DNA of 20,774 nt from CAYLYP01 sp964387795 (GCA_964387795.1 CAYLYP010000058.1:1-20774), one strand, 5' to 3'. Counted from the stretch's first letter, positions 1 to 7,384 are shown. Made by a program: numbers and translations. Notes: generated by a model from the letters alone, not told the origin.

Positions 1-1125
1 AATCCTGTTGAGATTACAATAGGAAAGAAAAATCAGGGAAATGAGAACATCGAACACGTTTATTATGTTGTTAAAGATAGTGACAAATATCTGGCTTTAA
101 AACGGATAACAGATTTCAACCCTGATATTTTTGCAATTGTATTTTGTCGCACAAAGATTGAAACCCAACAGATAGCTGATTCCCTGATTAAAGATGGCTA
201 TAATGCTGATTCTTTGCATGGTGACCTCTCACAGGCCCAGCGTGACATGGTTATGAAACGCTATCGCAGCCGTAACCTTCAGATCCTTGTTGCTACTGAT
301 GTTGCTGCCAGAGGGATTGATGTTAACGATGTAACACATGTTATCAATTACAACCTGCCCGATGATCTCGAATCCTATACCCATAGGAGCGGAAGGACAG
401 CCCGTGCAGGGAAAAAAGGTATTGCTGTTGCTTTGGTTAATCAAAGAGAAGCAGGAAAGATAAAACAATTGGAGCGTTTATTGAAAATGCCTTTTCAAAA
501 ACAATCTGTTCCAACTGGCAGCGAGGTTTGCTCTAAACAAATGCAAGCCTATGCTTCAAAAATCTTAAATACCACAGCAGGAGAGCAGGTTGATTCATTT
601 ATCCCTGCGATAATGCAACAAATAGAGCACCTAAGCAAAGAAGAGCTTGTGAAAAAGCTTTTATCAATCGAATTGGACCGCTTTATCAACTATTATAAAA
701 ATCAGCCTGAAGTTGATCAGGTTTCCCAGGATTTCAACCGTAAAGACATATCAAGGTTATTTGTCAACCTTGGAAAAATGGATGGATTGGACAGGAATTC
801 TTTGGTGAGCTTTTTAAGCCAAAAGGCTGGCATTCATGAAAGTAATTTCCCATGGTCATCTGTTAAGGATAGCTATTCACTGCTGGAGTTGAATAGTGAT
901 AAGCTTGATGTGGTAATGAAAAGCATGAAGAAGCAATTTTTCAAAAACCGCCCTGTTATTGTTGAGCTTAGGGAAGATAAAGAGCAAAGTGGCAGTAAGC
1001 CATTCAGAAAATCAAAGAGTTTTTCACAAGGGCCTAAAAGAGATTCATTCTCACGGGCAGGCAAATTTGATAAAGGTCGTCCTAAAAGCTCATCTCGCCG
1101 AAAAGAAAGAGAAAGGGCTTATTAA
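1..1125 (+). CDS. DEAD-box RNA helicase, C-terminal part (5' end outside window)
   Basis: ATP-dependent RNA helicase of the DeaD/CsdA/DbpA type, acting in the cytoplasm on structured RNA such as ribosome precursors or cold-stabilised mRNA. The reading frame is open from base 1, so the gene begins upstream; 374 residues are visible. The second RecA domain is present: motif IV-like FCRTK (visible residues 48-52), motif V ATDVAARGID (98-107) and motif VI HRSGRTARAG (128-137). The Walker A and DEAD motifs of the first RecA domain lie upstream. Residues about 249-329 resemble the DbpA-type RNA-binding domain (an RRM-like fold), followed by a Lys/Arg/Ser-rich basic tail typical of Bacteroidota helicases. 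The gene ends in TAA, followed by a strong terminator. It converges with an RRM protein, another RNA-binding protein of the kind often cold-induced. The family call is secure; the exact paralogue is not. Confidence 0.95.
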   Translation, partial: NPVEITIGKKNQGNENIEHVYYVVKDSDKYLALKRITDFNPDIFAIVFCRTKIETQQIADSLIKDGYNADSLHGDLSQAQRDMVMKRYRSRNLQILVATDVAARGIDVNDVTHVINYNLPDDLESYTHRSGRTARAGKKGIAVALVNQREAGKIKQLERLLKMPFQKQSVPTGSEVCSKQMQAYASKILNTTAGEQVDSFIPAIMQQIEHLSKEELVKKLLSIELDRFINYYKNQPEVDQVSQDFNRKDISRLFVNLGKMDGLDRNSLVSFLSQKAGIHESNFPWSSVKDSYSLLELNSDKLDVVMKSMKKQFFKNRPVIVELREDKEQSGSKPFRKSKSFSQGPKRDSFSRAGKFDKGRPKSSSRRKERERAY

Positions 1126-1162
1126 TAAGCTTACTCTGTGATTGCGTTTGTAGTCAGAATAA

Positions 1163-1208
1163 AAAAAAACCTTGCCGGTGAATGAAATCTATCCGGCAAG
1201 GTTTTTTT
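1163..1208 (+). terminator. Rho-independent terminator of the helicase gene
   Basis: A 16-bp perfect inverted repeat (1163-1178 with 1193-1208) has a GC-rich core CCTTGCCGG/CCGGCAAGG, a 14-base loop and a run of seven T on its 3' side. The A run on the 5' side means it could also work on the minus strand. Confidence 0.9.
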
Positions 1209-1234
1209 GTTTTATCAAAAGTTTATAGCAAAAA

Positions 1235-1259
1235 AAAACGCCTTTTTCGAAGGCGTTTT
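1235..1259 (-). terminator. Rho-independent terminator of the RRM protein gene
   Basis: A 10-bp stem (AAAACGCCTT 1235-1244 with AAGGCGTTTT 1250-1259) has a 5-base loop. The A run at 1230-1238 reads as a U tract on the minus strand, 19 bases past the stop of the minus-strand RRM gene. The stem is symmetric, so it may also catch plus-strand readthrough. Confidence 0.85.
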
Positions 1260-1277
1260 CTTTGGTTGGTAAAGAAA

Positions 1278-1583
1278 TTAGAATTTCTTAAAAGGCTTTT
1301 TGTTAAAACCGCCACCACCACGATTACCGAAAGAATTTTCGGTCTTAGGGCGAGCTTCATTAACTACAAGACTTTTTCCCATGAAGTCAGAACCATTGAG
1401 GGTCTCAATAGCTTCACGAGCTTCAGAATCATCCAGCATTTCTACAAATCCGAAACCCCTGCTCCTCTGAGTTTCTCTGTCAAAAATAATTTTGGCTGAT
1501 GATACTTCACCATGTGCCTCGAAAAGTCCCCTAAGCTCATCTTCAGAAGCTTTGAAAGGGATGTTTGCAACGTAAATGTTCAT
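1278..1583 (-). CDS. Small RRM-domain RNA-binding protein
   Basis: A 101-residue single-RRM protein, cytoplasmic, expected to bind single-stranded RNA. RNP2 is at residues 3-8 (IYVANI) and RNP1 at 42-49 (RGFGFVEM), with the aromatic residues that stack on RNA bases in place. The RRM fills residues 1 to about 80, followed by a short Gly/Lys/Phe-rich tail (GGGGFNKKPFKKF). This is the usual form of the bacterial Rbp proteins of cyanobacteria and Bacteroidota, some of which are cold-induced and regulate RNA stability. The start ATG gives an N-terminus beginning directly with strand beta-1, as in relatives. It has a minus-strand terminator and a probable promoter with a leader of about 60 bases, so it is probably transcribed alone. 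Any functional link to the convergent helicase is inference. Confidence 0.95.
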   Translation of the reverse strand: MNIYVANIPFKASEDELRGLFEAHGEVSSAKIIFDRETQRSRGFGFVEMLDDSEAREAIETLNGSDFMGKSLVVNEARPKTENSFGNRGGGGFNKKPFKKF

Positions 1584-1612
1584 TTAAAAAGACAAATTGA
1601 TTTAAAAAAATA

Positions 1613-1639
1613 GACAGTAAACCACAGAGGTTTGTTGTC
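1613..1639 (-). promoter_or_regulatory. Imperfect hairpin in the leader of the RRM gene
   Basis: Bases 1613-1623 and 1629-1639 form an imperfect inverted repeat (9 of 11 pairs, AAACC/GGTTT core, 5-base loop) inside the predicted leader of the minus-strand RRM gene, 30 bases before its start codon. It could be a structured leader or a site for autoregulation; the function is unproven. Confidence 0.35.
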
Positions 1640-1651
1640 ATTACCTATATA

Positions 1652-1659
1652 CAAAGGTA
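1652..1659 (-). promoter_or_regulatory. Probable Bacteroidota -7 promoter element of the RRM gene
   Basis: On the minus strand the sequence reads TACCTTTG, a full match to the Bacteroidota -7 consensus TAnnTTTG. It lies about 70 bases upstream of the ATG. No convincing -33 TTTG is seen at the right distance. A short inverted repeat (TTACCT 1641-1646 with AGGTAA 1655-1660) overlaps the element. Confidence 0.5.
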
Positions 1660-1733
1660 AATAAAAAAACAAATAAAAAACTTTTTATTTACAATAAGTT
1701 AGAGATTTTGTTAAAAAGATTTTTAAAGCATTT

Positions 1734-3512
1734 TTATTCTTCTGAAAACTCAATTAATTGTTTACGGTAATAGTTGAAAACATTGGCCCTGCTAACAAAT
1801 CCCAGATATTTCCCCTCTTTTAATACAGGGAGGTTCCAATACCCTGATTGTTTAAATTTGCGCATTACAATGTCCATTGTATCGCCTGCTTCAACTGATA
1901 CACTTGGTTGAACCATAAGCTGAACTACTTTTATTTCATTATATTTTGACCTGTCAAACATGATTTCCCTGACATCATCCAGGGGCACTAAGCCTAAAAA
2001 TACTCCATCATCATCAAGCACCGGGAAGATGTTCCTTTTACTATCTGCAATAGCCTTTACAATGTCTCCCAGATTTTGGTTTGCATTAAGTGCAATAAAG
2101 TTTGTTTCCAGAACTTCTTTTACGCTTAACATAGTAAGTACTGCTTTGTCTTTATGGTGTGTAATCAAATCACCATGATCAGCAAGAACTTTTGTGTAGA
2201 TTGAATGTGGTTCAAAATACTTTATTGTAATAAACGAAATTGAAGAAGTGATGATTAGAGGAATGAAAAGTTCATAACCTCCTGTAATTTCAGCAATCAG
2301 GAATATTGCAGTGAGAGGGGAGTGGATTACTCCTGTCATTAGTCCTGCCATCCCTACCAAAGCAAAGTTCTTTTCAGAAATTGAAAACCATCCCAACATA
2401 TTTATTGAGCGGGCAAAGATATAGCCTGTGATACCTCCCATGAAAAGACTTGGTGCAAATGCTCCCCCAATACCCCCACTGCCTGTGGTTATTGATGTTG
2501 CTATTACTTTAAACATTAATACACCAAACAAAAAGAGGATAAACCACCATGATTGGTCATCAAACAAATTGAAGAAGATACTGCTGTCAAGCATTTGTCC
2601 CGGATTCCCTGATAACAACGATTTCATTGCAATATATCCTTCACCAAATAATGGGGGAAAGAAGAAAATTAATATTCCCAGGATGCCGCCTCCTATAAGA
2701 ACCCTTGTATATGGATGCCTTATACTTTTTATTCTGTTTTCAACTTTACGGTTAAATACCATGAAATATAATGACACAAGGCCTGTTACCAATCCTAGCA
2801 AGATATAGAAAGGGATATTCCCATAGTCAAAAGGGTCTCGGAGTGTGAAATAAAATTCCACCTGTTTGCCCAGAAAAAAAGTCGAAAAAATGGTTGCTGT
2901 TACTGCCGAAATGAGCAAAGGTATTAGTGAAGACATCGTTAGGTCGAGCATCAAAACTTCGAGTGAAAATATTACCCCTGCAATCGGTGCTTTAAAAATT
3001 GCAGCAACAGCTGCTGCGGCCCCACATGCAACCAAAAGGCTTGTTCTTTTATAACCTAAATGAAATGCCTGTGCCACATTGCTCCCAATGGCTGCCCCTG
3101 TATTGACAATGGGAGCTTCCATCCCAACTGAGCCCCCCAAACCGCCTGTAAAAGAACATGCGATGATTGATGAATATACATTATGGAGTTTTAATATTGC
3201 CTTGTTCCTTGATATCGAATATAAGATCCTTGAAACACCATGCCCGATATCTTCTTTTACAAATAACCTGATATAGGTCACTGTGATTAATATCCCGATT
3301 AGGGGAAAGATTAGAAAAAACCAGTTCGGCAATGAAGTTGACGTGATGTTCCTTACCCATTTTTCAAGACTATGAACTGAGTTTTTTAATATTACCGCCG
3401 CTACAGCAGCAAAAAAACCTATGATAATGCTTAATATGAATACAAAACTTTTCTCGCTGAAATATTTATGCTGTAATGCGTTTATTCTTAAAAAAAAACG
3501 TTGGTAATTCAT
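1734..3512 (-). CDS. ClC-family chloride channel/antiporter with two CBS domains
   Basis: A 592-residue inner-membrane protein that moves chloride (or another anion), as a homodimer by family knowledge. The ClC membrane domain covers about residues 20-440. The anion-filter motifs are recognisable: GHGVS (90-94, at the usual GSGIP), GSVGMEAPIV (127-136, carrying the external gating glutamate E132), GAFAP (350-354, usual GxFxP) and Tyr439, which matches the central filter tyrosine. The cytoplasmic part (about 460-590) holds two CBS domains, which in other ClC proteins bind adenine nucleotides and tune gating. The internal proton glutamate of ClC antiporters appears replaced: the helix reads FSLEVL, with Val186 after Glu185, as in animal ClC channels. 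The protein may therefore be a channel or have altered proton coupling (inference). The gene has its own start, divergent from the padR-like gene, and is probably monocistronic. Confidence 0.95.
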   Translation of the reverse strand: MNYQRFFLRINALQHKYFSEKSFVFILSIIIGFFAAVAAVILKNSVHSLEKWVRNITSTSLPNWFFLIFPLIGILITVTYIRLFVKEDIGHGVSRILYSISRNKAILKLHNVYSSIIACSFTGGLGGSVGMEAPIVNTGAAIGSNVAQAFHLGYKRTSLLVACGAAAAVAAIFKAPIAGVIFSLEVLMLDLTMSSLIPLLISAVTATIFSTFFLGKQVEFYFTLRDPFDYGNIPFYILLGLVTGLVSLYFMVFNRKVENRIKSIRHPYTRVLIGGGILGILIFFFPPLFGEGYIAMKSLLSGNPGQMLDSSIFFNLFDDQSWWFILFLFGVLMFKVIATSITTGSGGIGGAFAPSLFMGGITGYIFARSINMLGWFSISEKNFALVGMAGLMTGVIHSPLTAIFLIAEITGGYELFIPLIITSSISFITIKYFEPHSIYTKVLADHGDLITHHKDKAVLTMLSVKEVLETNFIALNANQNLGDIVKAIADSKRNIFPVLDDDGVFLGLVPLDDVREIMFDRSKYNEIKVVQLMVQPSVSVEAGDTMDIVMRKFKQSGYWNLPVLKEGKYLGFVSRANVFNYYRKQLIEFSEE

Positions 3513-3660
3513 TCCATTCTTTTCATTTGATTATTAAGCATCTTGAAAAGCCTTGCTCAATAATGCATTTGACAATTTGTGATTCAATATGCGAAGATAC
3601 CTTCTTTTTTTGTTTTTTACGATAAATATGAACCTTCAAATGGATATATAAAAAAATTTA

Positions 3661-3681
3661 CTACTATGTATTGCATAGTAG
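3661..3681. promoter_or_regulatory. Palindromic operator, probably of the PadR regulator
   Basis: A perfect inverted repeat, CTACTATG (3661-3668), 5-base spacer, CATAGTAG (3674-3681). It contains the ATG...CAT core typical of PadR-family operators and lies just upstream of the padR-like gene, overlapping its -33 promoter element. This is the layout expected for negative autoregulation. The assignment to this PadR is inferred from position and symmetry. Confidence 0.7.
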
Positions 3682-3702
3682 TAATTTTATTTTATATCTT
3701 TG
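3671..3702 (+). promoter_or_regulatory. Bacteroidota-type promoter of the padR-pspC operon
   Basis: TTG at 3671-3673 (-33) and TATCTTTG at 3695-3702 (-7, full match to TAnnTTTG), separated by 21 bases. Transcription would start near 3709, about 16 bases before the chosen ATG at 3725. The -33 element sits inside the palindromic operator. Confidence 0.7.
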
Positions 3703-3724
3703 TCATGTTAAAAGAGCTTGCGTC

Positions 3725-4057
3725 ATGAGTATTGAAAATATGAAGGTTCAGATGCGAAAAGGGGTATTGGTATTTGTAATCCTTTCCCAGTTATCCGAAC
3801 ACGAAGCGTATGTTTCTGATCTGCTGGATAAACTAAAAGTAAATAAGCTCATTGTGGTGGAAGGGACTTTGTATCCATTGCTCACCCGCTTAAAGAATGA
3901 TGGTTTATTGAATTATCGATGGGAAGAATCAAAGAGCGGTCCCCCAAGAAAGTATTATTCCTTAACTGAACAGGGCAATGACTACTTAAGGCAGTTGAGG
4001 GAGACCTGGGATGAGTTGGTGGATGCAGTAGCACAAGCCACATCCGGATCAGTTTAA
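3725..4057 (+). CDS. PadR-family transcriptional regulator
   Basis: A 110-residue winged-helix DNA-binding protein of the short PadR (subfamily 2-like) type. The recognition region EGTLYPLLTRLKNDGLL (46-62) and the wing GPPRKYYSLTEQG (72-84) are typical, followed by a single C-terminal helix for dimerisation. I chose the ATG at 3725 rather than the in-frame TTG at 3671: the upstream extension would cover the promoter and operator and add no family sequence, while MSIENMKVQMRKG is the usual start in Bacteroidota homologues. The gene is 65 bases upstream of a PspC-domain gene, and PadR-PspC pairs are common in this phylum. It probably represses its own operon through the palindrome at 3661-3681 and is released by a membrane or small-molecule signal (inference). 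Confidence 0.95.
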   Translation: MSIENMKVQMRKGVLVFVILSQLSEHEAYVSDLLDKLKVNKLIVVEGTLYPLLTRLKNDGLLNYRWEESKSGPPRKYYSLTEQGNDYLRQLRETWDELVDAVAQATSGSV

Positions 4058-4122
4058 TAAAATGAGGTTCTGAAGTGATAAAATAAAGAAAACAGGTTTT
4101 CATCTTTAACCCATAGAATAAA

Positions 4123-5736
4123 ATGAAGAAGACAGTAAACGCCAATATAAACAAAGTGGTTTTTCATATTGATGAGGATGCGTACGAAAAGCTCTCTGCA
4201 TATCTACAATCGCTGCACAAAAAGTTTGAGAACAATCCGGGCAGGGATGAAATCATGTCTGATATTGAAGGCAGGATTGCTGAAATGCTTTTAGAGAAGA
4301 TAAAGGATGCAAATGAAGTGGTTACACTATCCGAAGTGGAGGATTGTATCCGGATTATGGGCGAGCCTGACCAGGTTGAAGACTCGGAATCAGATTCAAG
4401 CGCAACAGGCAAAGATGAAACATCTCAGAATCATGATTATAATGATGAAGGACATAGAAGGCTTTACCGTGACCCTGATAACAGGATATTGGGAGGGGTG
4501 GCAGCAGGACTGGCTGCATTTTTTAGTTTTAAAATTGTTTGGGTGCGTTTGTTCTTTGCTATCCTGACATTTGCTTATGGTATAGGCCCATTGGTTTATC
4601 TTATTCTTTGGATGGTGCTCCCTAAGGCAAATACTACCACTGAAAAGCTTGAGATGAGAGGGCAGAAGGTTAATATTGCAAATATCGAGAAGTCAATCCG
4701 CCAGGAGTTTGGACAGGTTAAAGATTCACTTGAGGATATGAGCAACAATGCACGGCACAGTTTTTCAGGAGTGGGCAATGCTCTTGGAATAATGCTCGAA
4801 AACCTGGGCTCAGTATTAGCTGTTGTATTTAAATATACTGGCAAGGTACTTGCCTTTTTATTAGGGCTTGTATTTGTCATTGCCGGGGTGTTTTTGTTCA
4901 CAGGGCTTATTGCTACATTGCTTAATGGAGGGGAATTGCCTGGCTTCTCTGCCGAAAATGTAATGCAATTTTCTTTACTTGGTTTTTTTGAATTTCTTTT
5001 TACAACTAAAAGCTATTCTATCCTTGCCATCATTGGTTTGAGCCTTCTTACCGGTATTCCGCTCCTAATGTTGATATATGCAGGTTTCAGGCTTATCTTT
5101 GGCCTTGAAAAAAGGCTTAAGTTCCTTGGTATTTCTTTCTTCCTGCTCTGGATAGCTGGTTTTGTTATGGTTTTGATTGTTGGCATTGATTTCTCTCGCC
5201 AATTTACTTCTTCAGCGGTGAAAACTTCTCATATCATCCTTCAGCAACCCTCCAACAAATCTCTGTATATCAAGATAGATAATCCTGCTTCCTTTGATTC
5301 ATTGTATAATAACGAACATGTATGGTTAAGCGGGCTTGCATTTTCAAGCTCTGAAGACAAAAACCTTGTGCATGGAAAACCCAGGGTGTTCTTTAATTTA
5401 AGCCCCAATGACAGCCTTTATATGGATATTGACTTCATCTCTCATGGGGCTGGAAATGAAAATGCCTTTTTAAATGCTTCAAGCATCAGGGTTGATTATC
5501 ATCAAAACGATTCGGTATTTGAAATGCAACCGTTTTTCACAATCCCTGATAATGCAAAATTCAGGAACCAAAGGGTCAGGATAAATCTTTTTATACCTGC
5601 AAACACAACTGTCTTTTTTGATCCTTCACTTGAAACACTCATTTCTTCCTGGAGTGTTTTCCCGGAGAACTCCTTGTATTCACTTTCCTCCTCTCCATAT
5701 AAAATGAATCCAAATGGGGAGTTTGAACCAAAATAA
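4123..5736 (+). CDS. PspC-domain membrane protein (PadR-linked)
   Basis: A 537-residue membrane protein. Residues 1 to about 90 form a charged, probably helical cytoplasmic domain seen at the N-terminus of many Bacteroidota PspC proteins. An acidic linker leads to a PspC domain at about 111-169 (RRLYRDPDNRILGGVAAGLA, then a hydrophobic stretch ending WMVLPK). Further hydrophobic segments lie at about 229-266, 298-326 and 333-353. The C-terminal part (about 355-537) has no long hydrophobic stretch, is rich in Asn/Ser/Phe and is probably extracytoplasmic. In Enterobacteria PspC senses envelope stress and membrane damage; here no PspA, PspB or PspF is visible, so a Psp-type role is only an analogy. 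It is cotranscribed with the PadR regulator, which suggests a small membrane-stress module. No T-tailed terminator is seen downstream; an 11-base inverted array begins 72 bases after the stop. Confidence 0.9.
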   Translation: MKKTVNANINKVVFHIDEDAYEKLSAYLQSLHKKFENNPGRDEIMSDIEGRIAEMLLEKIKDANEVVTLSEVEDCIRIMGEPDQVEDSESDSSATGKDETSQNHDYNDEGHRRLYRDPDNRILGGVAAGLAAFFSFKIVWVRLFFAILTFAYGIGPLVYLILWMVLPKANTTTEKLEMRGQKVNIANIEKSIRQEFGQVKDSLEDMSNNARHSFSGVGNALGIMLENLGSVLAVVFKYTGKVLAFLLGLVFVIAGVFLFTGLIATLLNGGELPGFSAENVMQFSLLGFFEFLFTTKSYSILAIIGLSLLTGIPLLMLIYAGFRLIFGLEKRLKFLGISFFLLWIAGFVMVLIVGIDFSRQFTSSAVKTSHIILQQPSNKSLYIKIDNPASFDSLYNNEHVWLSGLAFSSSEDKNLVHGKPRVFFNLSPNDSLYMDIDFISHGAGNENAFLNASSIRVDYHQNDSVFEMQPFFTIPDNAKFRNQRVRINLFIPANTTVFFDPSLETLISSWSVFPENSLYSLSSSPYKMNPNGEFEPK

Positions 5737-5807
5737 ATCAGTGGGGCAAGTGAATATTATCAGTTCCTGACTGTTCCCTGGCCACTTTGAAGAGGAATCA
5801 TGTCCAT

Positions 5808-5902
5808 GGTTGAGTCGGGTTTGAGCCGGTGTTGAGTCGGGTTTAACCCGGTTCAAACCCGGTTCAAACCCGCCTCAACACCGCCTCAACACCGCCTCAA
5901 CC
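5808..5902. repeat. Inverted array of 11-base units (long hairpin-forming element)
   Basis: On the plus strand five tandem units run from 5850 to 5902: GGTTCAAACCC twice, GCCTCAACACC twice, and a short GCCTCAACC. On the minus strand the mirror half (5808-5838) holds GACTCAACACC, GGCTCAAACCC and a short GACTCAACC. The two halves meet at the palindrome CGGGTT-T-AACCCG (5838-5850). Bases 5808-5844 can pair with 5866-5902 at 32 of 37 positions, leaving a 21-base loop. It is GC-rich, unlike the AT-rich flanks, has no T tract and no coding potential of note. It could be a 3'-end mRNA structure, a multi-site protein-binding array, or a mobile repeat of REP/MITE type; the sequence does not decide. 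Confidence 0.85.
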
Positions 5903-6088
5903 TATACCCTGATTAATAGTTGATGATGGGATGGATGCTCAATTGTTAGTGAACAAATTGTAATTTTTCAGTTGTTTTAGGGAATACGTTCGGCTTGTGT
6001 TGAAAAATAGTTCTTTAAGAAATTACGGATTATGGATGTTTTGGATGAAAAAATATTTTTTAAAATCAAACAATTCAAAAGCTTCCCC
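5903..6088. other. AT-rich intergenic stretch upstream of the yitT-like gene
   Basis: No ORF of coding character, RNA gene or clear terminator is seen. It separates the 11-base array from the promoter of the next gene. The stretch 5737-5807, between the pspC-like stop and the array, also shows nothing recognisable. Confidence 0.6.
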
Positions 6089-6096
6089 TATCTTTG
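6089..6096 (+). promoter_or_regulatory. Probable -7 promoter element of the yitT-like gene
   Basis: TATCTTTG matches the Bacteroidota -7 consensus TAnnTTTG and is identical to the -7 element of the padR promoter. It lies 34 bases upstream of the ATG. No good TTTG is visible at -33. Confidence 0.5.
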
Positions 6097-6129
6097 TTTT
6101 GAAAATCTTACCAAATTAAAGCGCTGAAT

Positions 6130-7026
6130 ATGAGTTCTTTTATTGTGAATGACAAGCCATTTTCCAGGAAATGGCTTAAATCATACAGCTTTATTGTTCT
6201 CGGTACATTTATCCTCTCAATAGGATATGTATATTTTATTACCCCATATAAAATTGTTCCGGGAGGGGTTTATGGGGTATCCATTGTTATCCATCATTTA
6301 TTTAACCTCCCTGTAGGGATGGTTGCCCTGGCATTTAATATCCCTTTAACAATCATCGGTACGCGCCTTCTTGGCCCAAGGTTTGGTGCTAAAACCATTA
6401 CCGGTTTTGTACTTACCTCAGTTTTTGTTGATACCCTCGGGTATTTAAGCAACTATGAGCCATTGGTTCAGGATGATCCATTGCTAAGCGCTGTCTTTGG
6501 GGGGGTAATGATGGGCATCGGTGTTGGGTTTATATTTAAATCAAAAGCTACAAGTGGGGGAACAGATGTGGTTGCCATGATTACTGCTAAATACACAAGG
6601 ATGCCCCTTGGCCAATTGATGATTGTTATTGATTCAGCCATTGTTCTTATTGGTTTGGTGGCTTTTGGCGATTGGAAAATCCCACTTTATTCATGGATAG
6701 TAATTTTTATCATGGGTAAAGTCATTGATGTTGTCCTTCAAGGGATTAGCTATGATAAGACGATTTTTATTATCAGTGATAAACATGATGAAATCAGGGA
6801 TAAAATTATTAAAGACCTTCATAGGGGAGGGACATTTTTTGCAGGGGAGGGGATGTATAACGGTGCTCCCAAAAAGGTAATCTTCACTGTCGTTAACCGA
6901 CGTGAGATGTCAATACTGCAGGATTATATCCATACCATTGATCCACGGGCGTTTATGACTGTTATTGACGCAAATGAAATACTTGGAGAGGGTTTTAAAT
7001 CCCTATCAGAAAAAGTGAAAGATTAG
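6130..7026 (+). CDS. YitT-family membrane protein with DUF2179 domain
   Basis: A 298-residue inner-membrane protein of the YitT/DUF161 family, common in Firmicutes and Bacteroidota; its transport or signalling substrate is not established. The membrane part (about residues 18-205) has five to six hydrophobic segments with the family signatures FITPYKIVPGGVYG (36-49) and FKSKATSGGTDV (136-147). The C-terminal DUF2179 domain (about 209-284) is soluble and carries GGTFFAGEGMYNG (233-245) and a closing DANEILGEGF. The length is typical of the family and the start codon gives the usual short cytoplasmic N-terminus. It is flanked by a probable promoter 34 bases upstream and a terminator 65 bases downstream, so it is a single-gene unit. 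The family call is firm; the function is unknown. Confidence 0.93.
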   Translation: MSSFIVNDKPFSRKWLKSYSFIVLGTFILSIGYVYFITPYKIVPGGVYGVSIVIHHLFNLPVGMVALAFNIPLTIIGTRLLGPRFGAKTITGFVLTSVFVDTLGYLSNYEPLVQDDPLLSAVFGGVMMGIGVGFIFKSKATSGGTDVVAMITAKYTRMPLGQLMIVIDSAIVLIGLVAFGDWKIPLYSWIVIFIMGKVIDVVLQGISYDKTIFIISDKHDEIRDKIIKDLHRGGTFFAGEGMYNGAPKKVIFTVVNRREMSILQDYIHTIDPRAFMTVIDANEILGEGFKSLSEKVKD

Positions 7027-7090
7027 CAATACTGATGCATTAGGTTTTTTGATTTGAAGAAATTCTAATGCTTTTCAGACATTTCCATAT

Positions 7091-7135
7091 AAACCGCCTT
7101 AATTGCATACCCATAATAGCAAAGGCGGTTTTTTT
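7091..7135 (+). terminator. Rho-independent terminator after the yitT-like gene
   Basis: A perfect 10-bp stem AAACCGCCTT (7091-7100) with AAGGCGGTTT (7122-7131), 21-base loop, and T tract through 7135, 65 bases after the stop codon. Confidence 0.85.
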
Positions 7136-7384
7136 ATTGCAGTGTAATATTGTAATGATTCAGTTTTTTTATTGAATTGCTAATCGATAAAATTATTTTT
7201 TCCTTTGCTGTTGAATTGGAGTACGTTTTGATTATGATTTAATCAATGCTTTATTAGGGAAAAATTCAAGTTTTGTAAGAATAATAGAGCGTATAAGGAT
7301 ATTTTCTTTTATTTAAAAAAGATTATATATATATTGGGGGAGAAGTAAATGTTTAAAATCTAATCAAAAGCCTTTTCCTGTTCA
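7136..7384. other. AT-rich intergenic region upstream of the radical SAM gene
   Basis: No gene is seen. It contains one clear 19-base inverted repeat (7228-7246), listed separately, and an alternating AT run near 7323-7335 just upstream of the start codon. No exact TAnnTTTG promoter was found; it presumably holds the promoter of the radical SAM operon. Confidence 0.5.
7228..7246. promoter_or_regulatory. Operator-like inverted repeat upstream of the radical SAM operon
   Basis: TTGATTA (7228-7234), 5-base spacer, TAATCAA (7240-7246): a perfect 7-bp dyad in AT-rich sequence, about 140 bases before the radical SAM start. Size and symmetry fit a dimeric regulator site, but AT-rich dyads arise easily by chance. 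Confidence 0.25.

Noticed and set aside
214..216. TTG at 214 as the start of the helicase gene
   Set aside because: The frame is open back to base 1 and the upstream translation contains the FCRTK motif and the start of the second RecA domain, so the gene simply enters from outside the window.
3671..3724. Extended N-terminus of the PadR regulator from an in-frame TTG
   Set aside because: This stretch is the promoter and operator; the added residues do not resemble the PadR family, and ATG at 3725 gives the normal family start.
4123..5736. Complete phage-shock (Psp) operon
   Set aside because: Only a PspC domain is present; no PspA, PspB or PspF is encoded in the window.
5808..5902. CRISPR array or ordinary rho-independent terminator
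   Set aside because: Units are 11 bases with no spacers between them, ruling out CRISPR; there is no T tract after the hairpin, so it is not a standard terminator.
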